A stretch of 64,000 bases of DNA, taken from positions 310,001-374,000 of the forward strand of contig OW568900.1 of assembly GCA_938743325.2 (NCBI GenBank), read 5' to 3'. Each line of letters begins with the position of its first letter. Position 1 is the stretch's first letter. Under the pieces are notes generated by a model. It made no database searches and was not told the origin of the DNA. It saw only the letters and a program-made list of their open reading frames with translations. The stretch comes from Pycnococcus provasolii (Eukaryota > Chlorophyta > Pseudoscourfieldiophyceae > Pseudoscourfieldiales > Pycnococcaceae). Position numbers and translations under genes: made by a program. This document shows positions 1 to 9,987 of this stretch, one piece after another.

Positions 1-525
1 AACGTTCCTCTCCAACGACCTACCTAAGTTTACCCGTCTGCACTCTGCAGGAATCCGTACAGTACCGCGGAATCCCCCCCCCAGGGGCCCCTGAGAAGAG
101 CACCTGAGAAGTGCTCAAGAAGGAGTCGAGCAAGCCTCACGCCTCCCTGCAGGCCTCCCTGCCAGACCACGAACTTGCACGAACTTGCATGGGCCATGGG
201 ACGCACATGGGACGAGGTGGTGTTGGCAGTTCAAGAACCCCGAATCCCAAGGCAGACCCACCTGGGGCCCTCCTTTTCCGAGGAGGAGAGGTACGGGAGA
301 ACCTCACCTCACGGCTCACCTTTTGAAGTCGACCAAGAACGGGTCCCAAACTCCATCCCTGCCCCTTCCCTCCTCCTCCCTCCGCGTTTCCTCCCCCCCC
401 CCCCCCGAGTCCCGAGAACGCCCTTTCATCCCCCTGCTCTCCGCGTCATTCTTCATTCTGCCGAGCACCTGCTTCTGCTTCGTCGTTAACGGGTTGGCTG
501 CCCTTCATAGTTCATAGTACTAGTC
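1..525. other. Upstream non-coding stretch
   Basis: No convincing gene is seen here. The stretch holds C-runs near 76-90 and 392-407 and GC-rich low-complexity sequence leading to the Serinc start at 526. It presumably holds the Serinc promoter and 5'UTR. Short open frames on both strands look like by-products of GC-rich sequence. Confidence 0.5.
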
Positions 526-1923
526 ATGGGCGCGCTCATGTCCGCCCCGATAGGTGTGTGTGGGTCGTGCGCAGCCTCCATGGCGGGGTACCTCGCGTGC
601 TCCGGATGCTCCTCGCTCGCCCGGGGAATCGCGTCTTCGTCAGCGAGGTTCGCGTACTGTGCATACTTCACGCTCTCCATGCTCATCGCGTGGCTTCTGC
701 GCGACTTTGGGGACTCGCTGTTAAAGAAGATTCCTTGGATTGAGAACGTCTTACCAGCGACGGCATCAGCTGATGTCGAACACGCGTACTTTGGAACGCA
801 GGCGGTGTACCGTGTCTCGCTTGGTACCACGGCGTTTTTCATGCTTCTCAGCATAGGAACCGTCAACATCAAGTACAGGAGCGATACCAGGGACAGGCTC
901 GTACACCACGGAAGCTGGGCTGTCAAGACGCTCGTGTACCTGCTCTTAATTGTGCTCGCATTCTGCTTGCCGCACGGATTCTCCGCGCCGTACGCGTGGC
1001 TCGCGAGGCTCGGAAGCGTATTCTTCCTACTCGTGCAAGTCGTCATCCTCATCGACTTTGCGCACGCGTGGAACGATAGCTGGGTCGCGAGAAGCGAGGA
1101 GTCGCAGACGTGGATTGGGGCACTGCTCACGTGCACCGCCATCTCGTACGGCTCCGCCATCGCGTTCAACGCGGTCGGATGGGCGTGGTTTCACCCCTCC
1201 GTCGAGTGCCGGCTCAACGCCCTCTTCCTCGTGACGGGCATACTCGCGGCACTCACCGTGGGTGTTTCCGCGATGCACCCGTCCGTTTCCGGAAGCATCT
1301 TCCCCGCAAGCCTCATGGCCGTGTACGCCAACTTCATGATCTGGTCCGCGCTCGTCAGCGAGCCTCACAGCTACGAGTGCAACGGCATGGGAGAGCAGCT
1401 CGACGCCGCGAGCGGGTCGGCGCTGGCAACCGGCGTCGCTGCAACGCTCGGCTCGGTCGTTTGGGCGGCGCTCAGGGCGGGAAGTCGCTCAGATGACAAC
1501 GCAGGTGGCAGCGACTACGACGCAGGGGAACGCCAGCGTCTACTGGCGAGTGTCGTGGACGACGACACGACGCACACGAGCGCGGGACTGGATGGGGCGC
1601 CCGATGCGCCCGATGCCGAGACGGCGATGGAACGAAGCAGCGGCGACGCCGAAGGCACCAACGGCGCCGCCGGCTCCGCGGCGGACGACTTCGATCCTCC
1701 GAGCTACAACTACAGCTGGTTCCACCTCGTGTTCGCGTGTGCTTCGCTGTACGTGGGCATGCTGTTCACGGGCTGGGGAGAGGAGGGTGCCGAGGGTGAG
1801 GGAGGTTTCGTGGACGTCGGCTGGGTCAGCGTGTGGGTTAAGGTGGTCACCGCGTGGGTGGGTAGCTTGCTTTACGTGTGGACGCTCGTGGCACCCATGG
1901 TGCTCACGGAACGCGAGTTTTAA
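526..1923 (+). CDS. Serinc/TDE1-family membrane protein
   Basis: A 465-residue multi-pass membrane protein of the Serinc (TMS1/TDE1) family. Family members sit in endomembranes and the plasma membrane and are linked to phospholipid (serine lipid) metabolism and scrambling. The N-terminus has the family's Cys-rich start (Cys-Gly-Ser-Cys, then Ala-Cys-Ser-Gly-Cys-Ser) followed by about ten hydrophobic segments. A Ser/Asp/Ala-rich hydrophilic loop at about residues 320-400 precedes the last two membrane spans, also as usual for the family. Length matches the usual 450-470 residues. The ATG at 526 begins the Cys-rich N-terminus directly. The gene is a single exon and converges on the DHHC gene, whose stop is 211 bp away. 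TGTAA occurs about 30 nt after the stop. Confidence 0.9.
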   Translation: MGALMSAPIGVCGSCAASMAGYLACSGCSSLARGIASSSARFAYCAYFTLSMLIAWLLRDFGDSLLKKIPWIENVLPATASADVEHAYFGTQAVYRVSLGTTAFFMLLSIGTVNIKYRSDTRDRLVHHGSWAVKTLVYLLLIVLAFCLPHGFSAPYAWLARLGSVFFLLVQVVILIDFAHAWNDSWVARSEESQTWIGALLTCTAISYGSAIAFNAVGWAWFHPSVECRLNALFLVTGILAALTVGVSAMHPSVSGSIFPASLMAVYANFMIWSALVSEPHSYECNGMGEQLDAASGSALATGVAATLGSVVWAALRAGSRSDDNAGGSDYDAGERQRLLASVVDDDTTHTSAGLDGAPDAPDAETAMERSSGDAEGTNGAAGSAADDFDPPSYNYSWFHLVFACASLYVGMLFTGWGEEGAEGEGGFVDVGWVSVWVKVVTAWVGSLLYVWTLVAPMVLTEREF

Positions 1924-1997
1924 GTTGTGACCTTGTGAGAAAAACGAAAGAAAGTGTAAGAAAAATCCCGAGGAAATGTGAAATACTACTTGACTTC

Positions 1998-2025
1998 GTC
2001 CAGCGGTCGTCCATTCGCACCATTA
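1998..2025 (+). repeat. Serinc 3' segment shared with lipid-kinase 3' region
   Basis: A 28-nt segment 74 nt after the Serinc stop (core GTCCAGCGGTCGTCCATTC) nearly matches the sequence at 54391-54418 after the lipid-kinase stop. It belongs to the 3'-end repeat family described under findings. Function unknown. Confidence 0.6.
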
Positions 2026-2134
2026 CTCCAACCCCATTCAGCGGCGGCATTTCACGGCGCGTTTGCAACGTGGCGCTGGGGAGTGAACGAATGAACGAAT
2101 GAAATGATAATAATGTAAAGTTACTAGATAAGCG

Positions 2135-3586
2135 CTACTCAAACTTCAGGTCACTTGAGTAGAACATGCGCGAGCTCCTTGCACCTCGCGCGACATGCCC
2201 TGGCCATCGGGGTACACCCCACAACCACATCGGCCCGTTGCCGAACACCTTCCGCACCTGATGCCAGCCAGGTGCGGCGGCGTCATCAAAACCGCGCTGC
2301 AGAAAGTCCACGTAAGGAACGCCGTACCACAGGTATTTCATCTGCGACTGCATGAGCACGCCAACCGCAACGCACACGGCGCCCGCGGCAATGATCAGGT
2401 ACGTAATGGGCATGAACCATCCGGGTGTCATGTCACTCGTCAGCAAAAACCCGATGCTCATCTCGGTCGCGCGAAGATGAGCGCCAATGCTCTTCAGCAA
2501 GCCCCAGAGGATCGCGCCTAGCGAGCGCAATCCCAGCGCCGTCGCGAGCTTTTCCGGCGGCACGCCGTCATCCTCGGCAAAGTCGTCGCCATATCTCGGC
2601 GTGCCAACCGCCCACTGACTATGAATACTCCAGTACCCGCGCCTTGTGTATCGCATCACGTCCGCCGCCTCGTCGCCTCGAAAGTGCAATACCGTCATGC
2701 ACATCAGCAAGACATAGCCCGTGCCGAGAACGGCGTACACGAGGAAGAGCAGAAACACGCGCAGGTTGTCGAGTCCCACGCACGTGCATACGAAGGGGCA
2801 GTGGTGATCCATATCCATCACGCATCGTCCGCACGTGCTGCAGTGGTGCGCGCCCGGAGGCTTGGCGCACTCGCAACGCTGGCACAGTTGGAAGTTGGTG
2901 AAGATGCCAGCGCGCACGTCCGTGTCTGACCTTTGCGTCATCTCTCTGCCGTCTTCGAACGTTATGGGAGACTGCCTAGCGCCCCAACGGCGCAGCGCGG
3001 GGATGTCAGGTCCCTTGCCCGGGTTGGAGAAGGAGGCGAGCAGGTAATGGTAGCTGACGTTAAACGTGAGCCACGAGCTGACGATGAGGTGGAATACGAA
3101 GCACGTGTTTTCGTACGAGACGCCCTTTGTTCGGTCGAACGTCAGGTTCAGCACAGGAAAGATTGTCCAGTACCCAACGACGACGATGGACCCGATGAGC
3201 GAGACAACCACGACGAACATAAAGACGTTGAATCCGCGGAACGCGACGAGCCCGCACTCTTTCGTGCACGCCATGCATCTTCGCAGTTTTGTTCTCTTGT
3301 GATCGCCTTGAACCCTGCCACCCGCGCACCCGCAGAACCGCTTCATTGCCGAGAAGAGCTGGCCGACAACTGGCTTCCGACCATGAAGAGCTGGCGCGTC
3401 CGGATCGACGCGGAACGCCGTGTCTTGCTTGGTGGAGATGGCTCCGCACCATCCGCACCTGAACTTCGGCGCGCACTTGCCGCTGGCGTCGATCGGGAGC
3501 GCGAGGATGACTCCGCACGCCCAGCACAGCGGCGCGCCTCCGGAGGCGCCGTCCTCCGTCGAGGCGCCCGCGGAGACGGCGGGCAT
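2135..3586 (-). CDS. DHHC-type palmitoyltransferase
   Basis: A 483-residue protein S-acyltransferase that would attach palmitate to cysteines of substrate proteins at endomembranes. The Cys-rich domain at about residues 233-285 has CQRCECAKPPGAHHC, CGRCVMDMDHHCPF and CVGLDN, with DHHC as the catalytic core. Two membrane segments precede it (about 118-143 and 160-185) and two follow (about 275-300 and 395-420), the classic four-TM DHHC layout. An N-terminal region carries two CxxC pairs resembling a small zinc ribbon (CWAC, CGWC). The ATG at 3586 opens the frame. The gene is a single exon. Substrates cannot be inferred from sequence. Confidence 0.93.
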   Translation of the reverse strand: MPAVSAGASTEDGASGGAPLCWACGVILALPIDASGKCAPKFRCGWCGAISTKQDTAFRVDPDAPALHGRKPVVGQLFSAMKRFCGCAGGRVQGDHKRTKLRRCMACTKECGLVAFRGFNVFMFVVVVSLIGSIVVVGYWTIFPVLNLTFDRTKGVSYENTCFVFHLIVSSWLTFNVSYHYLLASFSNPGKGPDIPALRRWGARQSPITFEDGREMTQRSDTDVRAGIFTNFQLCQRCECAKPPGAHHCSTCGRCVMDMDHHCPFVCTCVGLDNLRVFLLFLVYAVLGTGYVLLMCMTVLHFRGDEAADVMRYTRRGYWSIHSQWAVGTPRYGDDFAEDDGVPPEKLATALGLRSLGAILWGLLKSIGAHLRATEMSIGFLLTSDMTPGWFMPITYLIIAAGAVCVAVGVLMQSQMKYLWYGVPYVDFLQRGFDDAAAPGWHQVRKVFGNGPMWLWGVPRWPGHVARGARSSRMFYSSDLKFE

Positions 3587-3663
3587 TTCGAGCTACAAAT
3601 AAATAAGTTGTGAGGTTGGGGCCGAGAGATCGGACAACTGAGAGCCTTCTCTGGGCCAGAAGG

Positions 3664-3679
3664 GTTAGGGTTAGGGTTA
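3664..3679. repeat. Short telomere-like TTAGGG array
   Basis: Two and a half TTAGGG units lie in the 198-bp gap between the DHHC start and the 3' end of the coiled-coil gene. It is one of several such arrays in the window; a role in transcription is possible but unproven. Confidence 0.6.
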
Positions 3680-3784
3680 CATATACCCATAAAGGTAGGG
3701 CTCTTCCGTTCCCTTGCGAGGTGGTCACGTTCGGGTCACAAATGTAAATGGTGGTTCGTATCAATATGGGCTTTTTCACTTTAT

Positions 3785-6043
3785 TCATGTCTTTGTGTCC
3801 ATGCGCTTCGTGCTCAATAGCGTCGCGCTCAGCTGACTCACCTCCGCGTACAAAAGCGTGATCTCCTCCGGCAAGTCGTGCACGCTCACCTTCTTCAGTA
3901 AGTCGCCCAAGTCACTCAACATCTCCCCCACGAACGCCTTGCGCTCCTCCTTATCCTTCTTCAGAATGTCCTTCACGCGCGCCGCCGCACCGTTCCAGTC
4001 ATTCAACTCGTCCTCCTTCGTGCTCGAAACGTTCTCCACGCCGCTCACACGCGCGCGGTACATACGCTCCGCGGTAATAATCGTCAAAGCTTTCTCAGAC
4101 AGTTTCTCGAACAAGATCGTCTCGAGCTCGTCAAGGCTCTGAACCGTCGCCGCATCCATCTCCTGAGGAGTTAGCATTGTCAAAGTCTCCTCCATATTGG
4201 ACAGAGCTACCAAAGCATCTTTCAGCTCATTCTGAAGCCTCGTGACGTCCGCCGCAGCAGCCTCCGCCACCGATGTTGCTTCACGCCTTAGCTCTTCCTC
4301 GCCGCTCAGCTGTTCCTGCAACGCCGCATTCGTCATTTCCAAGGTGGCCTTCGCCGCTTCCACCGATGCCAGAGACTTCTTCGTATTGGCGAGTTCGCCT
4401 TCCACAGATGCCAACGACTTCTTCGTGTCGGCAAGCTCGCCCTCCACCGATGTCAGCGACTTCTTCGTGTCGGCGAGTGTTGACTTCGTCCCCTTAAGCT
4501 CGCCCTCCACCGATGCGAGCGACTTCTTCGTCTCGTCGAGTTCGCCTTCCACTGATGTCAGCGACTTCTTCGTGTTGGCGAGTGCTGACTTCGTCTCCTT
4601 AAGCTCACTCTCCACCGATGCGAGAGACTTCTTCGTCTCGTCGAGTTCGCCTTCCACCGATGCCAGCGACTTCTTCGTGTCGGCAAGCTCGCCCTCCACC
4701 GATGTCAGCGACTTCTTCGTGTCGGCGAGTGTTGACTTCGTCCCCTTAAGCTCATTCTCAACAGATGCGAGCGACTTTTCCAAGGACGCTTTCGCCGCTT
4801 CCACTGATGCGAGCGACTTCTTTGTGTCAGCGAGTTCGCCTTCCACCGATGCCAGCGACTTCTTCGTGTCGGCAAGCTCGCCCTCCACCGATGTCAGCGA
4901 CTTCTTCGTGTCGGCGAGTGTTGACTTCGTCCCCTTAAGCTCGCCCTCCACCGATGCGAGCGACTTCTTCGTCTCGTCAAGCTCACCTTCCAACTTCGCA
5001 ATCGTCTTTTCCGCAGCTTCCTTCGCTGCTTCGAGAGATGCGAATTCGCCCTGTAGTTTCGAAAGATCCGCATTCGTTGCTTTCAGCTCGCCGCGAAGCA
5101 TGGTGCTTTCGGATGCAGCTTCCTCAGCCTTGCGTGTCGCTGCGTCGAGCAGGGCCTGTATTTCCTTAATGGAAGCTTTTAGCTGCTGTTCCTTACGAGC
5201 GGATTCTGCGCGCACTTCATCGATTGCCTTCTCAGCCTGCTCCTGAGACCGTGCATATTCTGCACGTGCCTCCTCGAGCGAAGCTTCCGCCTTTTTCGCC
5301 TTCTCCAGAGCGGTTTGCTTGCTGGCCGTTTCCGTCTCGAGTGCCCCCTGCAACTCCTCCCACTCGCCCTGTCTCTTTTTCAGCTGAGACTCGAGGAATG
5401 CGCTCGTCTTCTTCTCTTCCTTGAGAGCTCTCTCGGCCTCGTCTGTGTCCACGCGTCCGACGAGAAAGCCGAGCACGGTTCCCGTCAAGCCGGCAAGTCC
5501 GGCTTGCGTGGTAAAGTTATCTGGTTCGGCTTGCACCGGCGGTGCGTCGGTTCCTTTCTTCGCCCTACTGCGAAGCAAGCTGAACGCCTCCTCTTCCATC
5601 TGCTTGTTGACGTATTCGCACGCCGAGTCGACATCCGTCTTGCTCTTTGCGATGGCGTACAGGTCCTCGCATCTCTTTTTGTCGGAGACGGATACTCCTG
5701 CTAATGCCGCGTCGGTGTTCGCACTTGCGGCCGCGACGGCAAGCGCGGATAACGCGGCTGCTAAGGCTGTATGATTTCTTCCGTTCTTCTTTTCGTCGTA
5801 GGATGCGTCGCGTTTGTGCTTTCTGTCATCCTCAGAACCGCCTTTGTCAATTTTGGTATCTCTCAAGAAGGCTCTCAAGGCTCCAAAGCTCCCATGTTCG
5901 TTGCCTCGAGAACGTGCTCGTTGCGTCCTGCTGCCAATATTACTTCGAGGCGCAGGTGTTCTCGCAGACCGTGACGTTGACGCCGGTGCAAGCCCACCAC
6001 CACCACCACCACGACGCACGATACGTTGAGGCATCATCATCAT
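3785..6043 (-). CDS. MFP1-like long coiled-coil protein, probably plastid
   Basis: A 752-residue protein starting at the four-Met run at 6043; upstream codons are not ATG. The first 55 residues are rich in Arg, Ser, Ala and Gly with few acidic residues, like a plastid transit peptide. An Ala-rich hydrophobic stretch lies at about 91-115 and a likely membrane segment at about 176-196 (GLAGLTGTVLGFLVGR). From there to about residue 600 the chain is coiled coil, including many copies of a 13-residue unit (DTKKSLASVEGEL and variants). A non-repetitive helical tail follows. The layout (transit peptide, one TM, long coiled coil) recalls plant MFP1, a thylakoid-anchored filament-like protein. The match is by architecture only, and any tethering role is inferred. 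Confidence 0.6.
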   Translation of the reverse strand: MMMMPQRIVRRGGGGGGLAPASTSRSARTPAPRSNIGSRTQRARSRGNEHGSFGALRAFLRDTKIDKGGSEDDRKHKRDASYDEKKNGRNHTALAAALSALAVAAASANTDAALAGVSVSDKKRCEDLYAIAKSKTDVDSACEYVNKQMEEEAFSLLRSRAKKGTDAPPVQAEPDNFTTQAGLAGLTGTVLGFLVGRVDTDEAERALKEEKKTSAFLESQLKKRQGEWEELQGALETETASKQTALEKAKKAEASLEEARAEYARSQEQAEKAIDEVRAESARKEQQLKASIKEIQALLDAATRKAEEAASESTMLRGELKATNADLSKLQGEFASLEAAKEAAEKTIAKLEGELDETKKSLASVEGELKGTKSTLADTKKSLTSVEGELADTKKSLASVEGELADTKKSLASVEAAKASLEKSLASVENELKGTKSTLADTKKSLTSVEGELADTKKSLASVEGELDETKKSLASVESELKETKSALANTKKSLTSVEGELDETKKSLASVEGELKGTKSTLADTKKSLTSVEGELADTKKSLASVEGELANTKKSLASVEAAKATLEMTNAALQEQLSGEEELRREATSVAEAAAADVTRLQNELKDALVALSNMEETLTMLTPQEMDAATVQSLDELETILFEKLSEKALTIITAERMYRARVSGVENVSSTKEDELNDWNGAAARVKDILKKDKEERKAFVGEMLSDLGDLLKKVSVHDLPEEITLLYAEVSQLSATLLSTKRMDTKT
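4370..4990 (-). repeat. Near-identical tandem coiled-coil coding repeats
   Basis: About 14-18 units of 39-42 bp encode D/E-T-K-K-S-L-x-S-V-E-x-E-L. Larger blocks of several units are repeated almost verbatim at the DNA level, for example those starting near 4432, 4672 and 4860. This suggests recent unequal crossing-over rather than old divergence. The frame stays open throughout. Confidence 0.8.
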
Positions 6044-6791
6044 CAAAGATGATGCAAGGCAGGGCAAGTGCGTTGAATGGGGAAAAGCGTGCGGCGTGCT
6101 TGCTTGCGTGGTAATAAGACGGGAGGAACGAGGGGGGCGTTTGAATTACCGGAGGAACGCCGGATCGCGATCCCCGACCTTTTTACGGGTAGACTTCCGC
6201 CCGACAGAAGCCTCGATCGATCGATCGATCCCTCCCTCTGTCACATGTCGCCCTAATTCCTCGCCTTCCCGCGAGGTGTTCCCGTGAGGTGTTCCCCTTC
6301 CAGAGTTCCAGGGTCCCGAGGGGTGTGGTCAGAACGGTAAACTTTACCAGTCACTGCAGCCAGTGCACTATCAGTGATCCGTGATGTTTAAAATACCAGT
6401 CAGTGATGTGCCTGATCAGCGTCACGGGAAGTTCCAAGAAAATTTAACATATTATGCGCCCAACCTCACCTCTCACCTCTGACCAGTCCAGCAGTCCTCT
6501 CACCTCACCTCACCTCACCTCGTCGACCAATCATCGGCCTTATTATTATTGAATATTATGGACCATCGCCCTTAATTATTATTGAGTATGTATGGACCAT
6601 CGGCAGTCCCCTCTTTTTAACTGTTTTTATAATTATTCGGCCGTTCTACCCTACGATAATTCCCCTGGTAAGGTAGGGTAGGATTGTTGGATTGTCCAGA
6701 GGGCGTCCCTTCCTCCTTCCGCCGAACGTCACCCTCGATTTTTTAAAAAACAACCTCCCAGTCTCCCCCTTCTCGAGGGCAACCGCCTGAC
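6044..6791. promoter_or_regulatory. Divergent intergenic region
   Basis: It separates two divergently transcribed genes (coiled-coil to the left, SDR to the right), so it should hold both promoters. It contains a GATC tandem run near 6214-6230, a CTCACCTCAC microsatellite near 6495-6520, and an imperfect direct repeat with TTATTATTG...TATGGACCATCG at about 6541-6604. No gene is visible. Confidence 0.45.
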
Positions 6792-7556
6792 ATGTCCGTG
6801 CTCACCGTGCTCGTGACGGGCGCGTCGCGCGGGCTCGGGCTTGAGCTCTGCCGCCAGCACGCGCAGAGAGGACACAAAGTGTTCGCATGCTGCCGCACGC
6901 CGGCAGACGCACACGCGCTCAACCAACTTCACTTAGACGTCCTGCCGCTCGACGTCACGTCGGACGAGTCCGCGACAACTCTCGCAGCGAAGCTCGACGA
7001 AACACATGTCGCGCTGGACATCTTGTACAACAACGCGGGCGTCGCGCTCAACCGTAAGGCGAACATGGAAGACGTGAACACCGACCTCTGGGCGGAGTGC
7101 CTCAACACGAACGTCCTCGGGCCGGCGCGAGTACTCAAGGCGTGCATTCCAGCACTGCGCCGTGCGGAAAACGGCAAGTTCAAAGTTGTCAACATAAGCA
7201 GCAGCCTCGGAAGTATCGGCCGACTCGCTGACGGGGTACCCGTGGACTTGCCCGCGACGGACGTCGTGTATCGAAGCAGCAAGGCGGCGCTGAACATGTC
7301 AACGGCGTGCACGGCGGTCGACCTGCGAAAGACGGACCCCAACGCCGTCGTCGTCGCCGTTCACCCAGGGTGGGTGGACACGGACATGGGAAGCCGAAGA
7401 GGGAACAACGACGGTTTGCCCGAAGTCAAGCCGCCACTCAACGTCGAGGAGTCGATATCCGGTGTGATTGCAACCGTCATGGCTGCCACCACGAAAGAGA
7501 GTGGGACCTTCCTAGACTTTGCCGGAGGTGCGGACCTCGTACGCGTGCCGTGGTAG
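6792..7556 (+). CDS. Short-chain dehydrogenase/reductase
   Basis: A 254-residue classical SDR, an NAD(P)-dependent oxidoreductase with a Rossmann fold. The cofactor motif TGASRGLG is at residues 9-16, NNAG is at about 77-80, the catalytic Ser lies in NISSSLGS, and the catalytic YRSSK is at about 160-164. HPGWVDTDMG follows, typical of the C-factor/sniffer-like carbonyl reductase subgroup. Length is typical. The ATG at 6792 lies 16 residues before the end of the glycine motif, leaving no room for a targeting peptide, so it is probably cytosolic. The substrate is unknown. Confidence 0.9.
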   Translation: MSVLTVLVTGASRGLGLELCRQHAQRGHKVFACCRTPADAHALNQLHLDVLPLDVTSDESATTLAAKLDETHVALDILYNNAGVALNRKANMEDVNTDLWAECLNTNVLGPARVLKACIPALRRAENGKFKVVNISSSLGSIGRLADGVPVDLPATDVVYRSSKAALNMSTACTAVDLRKTDPNAVVVAVHPGWVDTDMGSRRGNNDGLPEVKPPLNVEESISGVIATVMAATTKESGTFLDFAGGADLVRVPW

Positions 7557-7632
7557 GTAGCAAACGTGTTTCATTCTTATTTCTAAAATATCTGAGAAAA
7601 GTACCGTACGTGCGGCCGTTACAAACGCGCGA

Positions 7633-8750
7633 CTACTTCTGCTCATCGCCATCAGCATCCTCCATGCTCATCGCAAGCGCGCGTTGAAGCTCCTCGTCCT
7701 CGTCATCAGCCGCGGCTGCGACTGGAGGCGCAGGGGTTGTTGTCGTGTCGCCGCCGTCGGCGTCCATACTCATCGCGAGTGCCTGCTGAAGAAGCGCATC
7801 TTCGCCGGCATCCTCGTCCACGGGCTGCGCGGCGCCCTCGCCACTTGCCCCGCCTTCGCCACCAACGCCTCCGTCTGCGGCAGCCGCCGCTTCCTGCCTC
7901 GCGCGCTCCTCCTCCATGCTGACGCGAAGAGCAAGAGCGAGCTCCGGGTCCAGGTTCGGGTCAACTCCAAAATCATCATAGGCGCCACCTCCACCCGCCG
8001 CGGCTGCCGCTGCACCCGCCGCCGCGGCTGCTGCGAATCCCGAGCCACCGCCTCCATCCTCGCCCTGGAATATCGGCGTGGAGATGAGTGCGTCAAGCAG
8101 CGCGGGACCTGGTGGCACCGTAACGAAGTGTGAGTTGTCGTTGGAGTTGACCGCGGCGTGGAACGCTTCGAGTTTCTCGTTGTTCGAGTCCGTCTCACCA
8201 AAGCTCACAATATCCACCGCCACGTTGTTCTTCTTGAGCTTCTTCGCAATCTTAACCTGTGGAAATATTAAGTTGTGTTAGGGAAGGGAGAGTCAGCGCA
8301 ATGAGTCTTTCCTCGTGCGAATTTTTTCTTTCTTTTTTTGTTGTTTTGTTTCTTGTGTGAAGCACTACGCACCAAGTCCTTCTGTTCCGTTTCGATGGGC
8401 GAGCCCGCGAACAGGACGATCCTCTGCCTTTGGTTCTTGTTCTGCCTGTGTTTGAGTGCGAGCTGTGCCTTTTGTATTCCCGCGGCGAAGTCGACCTGTT
8501 CGCCCTCGATGGCGATGCCGTGCACAGCCGACAGCACCTTTCCCAGTTCCGCGGTGGGTGCAATGAGCACCTTGGGCACCTTACCCGCGAGCGTCATGAG
8601 TCCTACGGTGTTTTCTGGGTTCGACTGCGTTTTTGCGCCGCAGAGCAGGTTGACCGCGTCCGCCTGCGCCGCGATGCGGCTAGGCGCGTAGTCCCCGTTG
8701 CGCATGAACTCGCTGTTATCGAGGCACACGAGCGTGGACTCGAGCACCAT
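7633..8750 (-). CDS. 26S proteasome regulatory subunit Rpn10 (two exons)
   Basis: The ubiquitin receptor of the 26S proteasome. Exon 1 is 8373-8750 and exon 2 is 7633-8256; joined they give 333 residues. The N-terminal VWA domain begins [14 protein letters not shown], close to plant and animal Rpn10. Three ubiquitin-interacting motifs follow in the acidic tail (around [22 protein letters not shown] and LQRALAMSM). The splice restores [13 protein letters not shown], which matches the family exactly across the junction. The start at 8750 is the conserved Met-Val-Leu-Glu. An Ala/Gly-rich linker lies between the VWA and the first UIM. Yeast Rpn10 is shorter (268) and the human and plant forms longer (about 380). 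Confidence 0.95.
8257..8372 (-). other. Rpn10 spliceosomal intron
   Basis: A 116-nt phase-0 intron with donor GTGCGT and acceptor TTTCCACAG. Without its removal the VWA domain runs into non-homologous sequence. The same GTGCGT donor is used in the bL33 gene of this window. Confidence 0.88.
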
Positions 8751-9159
8751 GGTGGGACGCGTGGGAAATGGGGAGGGCGCGAAGACGAAGACGAAGAAAG
8801 CAACAACAGGGAGAGCTCCTACGGTAGGACGCCGGCTCCAGGGTATTAGATTAGGTTTTTGCCAACACGAGGCTCGAGGAAGATGGATGGGCCGCTCCAC
8901 CGGGGACCGGGGACAGGGGATCGGAAGTGGAAGGGCTTCGAAGGGTGGGTTTTTTTAAACCCTAAACATAATCTGAAAATCTATCAACCATCATCAACTC
9001 GCGAGTATATACTCATACACGGAGGGTTGTATGCTCTTGGCTTGCTGCCTTAAATTGACGGGACCAATCCGTTAACTTAAGCTTAGAGCTGCCATCATGG
9101 TAAAGGAGCCCGAAGTCATTAGTGAACCAGCGAAGCTTTGAAGTCGACGGCCGGTCGGC
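8751..9159. other. Intergenic region upstream of Rpn10
   Basis: It holds the Rpn10 promoter side (AAACCCTAAAC near 8959, a telo-box-like element) and degraded sequence between the host gene and the BspA-family gene remnant. No intact gene is seen. Confidence 0.4.
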
Positions 9160-9300
9160 GTGTTTTTGTTGTCTCCCGCAAGCACCGTGCCGTCGCCCGT
9201 CGGACGACCGCACGACCATCTTGCCGTCCGACGCCGCGAACTCGATGGTGTCGCCGCGCGCCGAGAAGACCGTGAGAAGAGTCGTATTGCGCGTCCAGCC
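9160..9300 (-). pseudogene. Remnant of EF-hand/DUF285-type surface protein gene (downstream part)
   Basis: Minus-strand translation gives NTTLLTVFSARGDTIEF and following residues. This resembles the segment just after the membrane span of the intact gene at 42488-44974 ([17 protein letters not shown]). It continues the piece found at 22050-22258 on the far side of the retrotransposon nest, so one gene copy was split by the insertion. The gene body further downstream is not recognisable. It was probably already a truncated copy. Confidence 0.6.
9296..9300. repeat. Target-site duplication, left copy
   Basis: CAGCC abuts the left copia LTR and recurs at 22045-22049 right after the right LTR. 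The 5-bp length is typical for Ty1/copia integration. Confidence 0.8.
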
Positions 9301-9658
9301 TGATGGAGTATATGGACCTAGGGGTTTGTTGCTTTGGTGAAACCCCCACTGGAGATTTGTTTTGGTGAATTCGGTTTTGGGGAAAACCGTCTTGAGTTTC
9401 AGGACGTGGTGTATTTATAGTGGGTGACTGACAGCCCACTATAAACTCCCCCTATGGAATAATTACTCAAGACGGTAATGATGGAGACGATATGTAATGA
9501 GTGGCTATGGACCACCGAGGCACCGACGCGCTTCAGCTGGCGGCGCGCTGGCGGCTACACTACTTCTACTTTACTATTGTAATGTCATTCTCTCTTTCTA
9601 CTTACTTCTTTACTTGTTCACGAACCCTACAGCGCCATGGCTGCTCCCTATTCCGTTA
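9301..9658 (+). repeat. Copia left LTR
   Basis: 358 bp starting TGATGGAG and ending CCGTTA. It matches 21695-22044 throughout except for one short length difference. Confidence 0.85.
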
Positions 9659-9685
9659 TGGAACCGGGTCCATCAACAGGTAGTA

Positions 9686-9956
9686 TGGTAGTGGGAGACA
9701 ACGACGTCCGACAACAACAACGATGACATTCTGACGCGCGCAGAAGCTATTGAGCTGGAGGACGCTCCAGCTACGGTGTACGAGGACAGCAGATCTGCCA
9801 TAACCATCATCCGAGATCGACAGTATGGAGCTCGAACCAAGTTTCTGGACGTCAGGCTGTCGACGCTTCGAGAACGAGAACGCGACCGAATCCTGGAACT
9901 GTGTGAATGCCCCACGGAGGCGATGCTTGCAGATCCGTTCACCAAACTGTCACGAC
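9686..9956 (+). mobile_element. Copia pol remnant (RNase H end)
   Basis: The plus-strand reading shows the copia RNase H C-terminal signature (YEDSRSAI, then ADPFTKL). This is a fossil fragment; the rest of pol is absent. Confidence 0.75.
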
Positions 9957-9987
9957 GCACTACCGCGTCACAGCGTCACCTTCGACC
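9947..9987 (+). repeat. 41-bp direct repeat, outer copy
   Basis: These 41 bp just outside the left gypsy LTR recur exactly at 10656-10696 just inside it. This is too long for an integrase target duplication; see findings. Confidence 0.85.

Noticed and set aside
4242-5246. 334-codon plus-strand frame rich in SSPSTDASDFFVS
   Set aside because: Antisense image of the coiled-coil repeats. The minus strand gives a sensible protein with transit peptide and membrane span.
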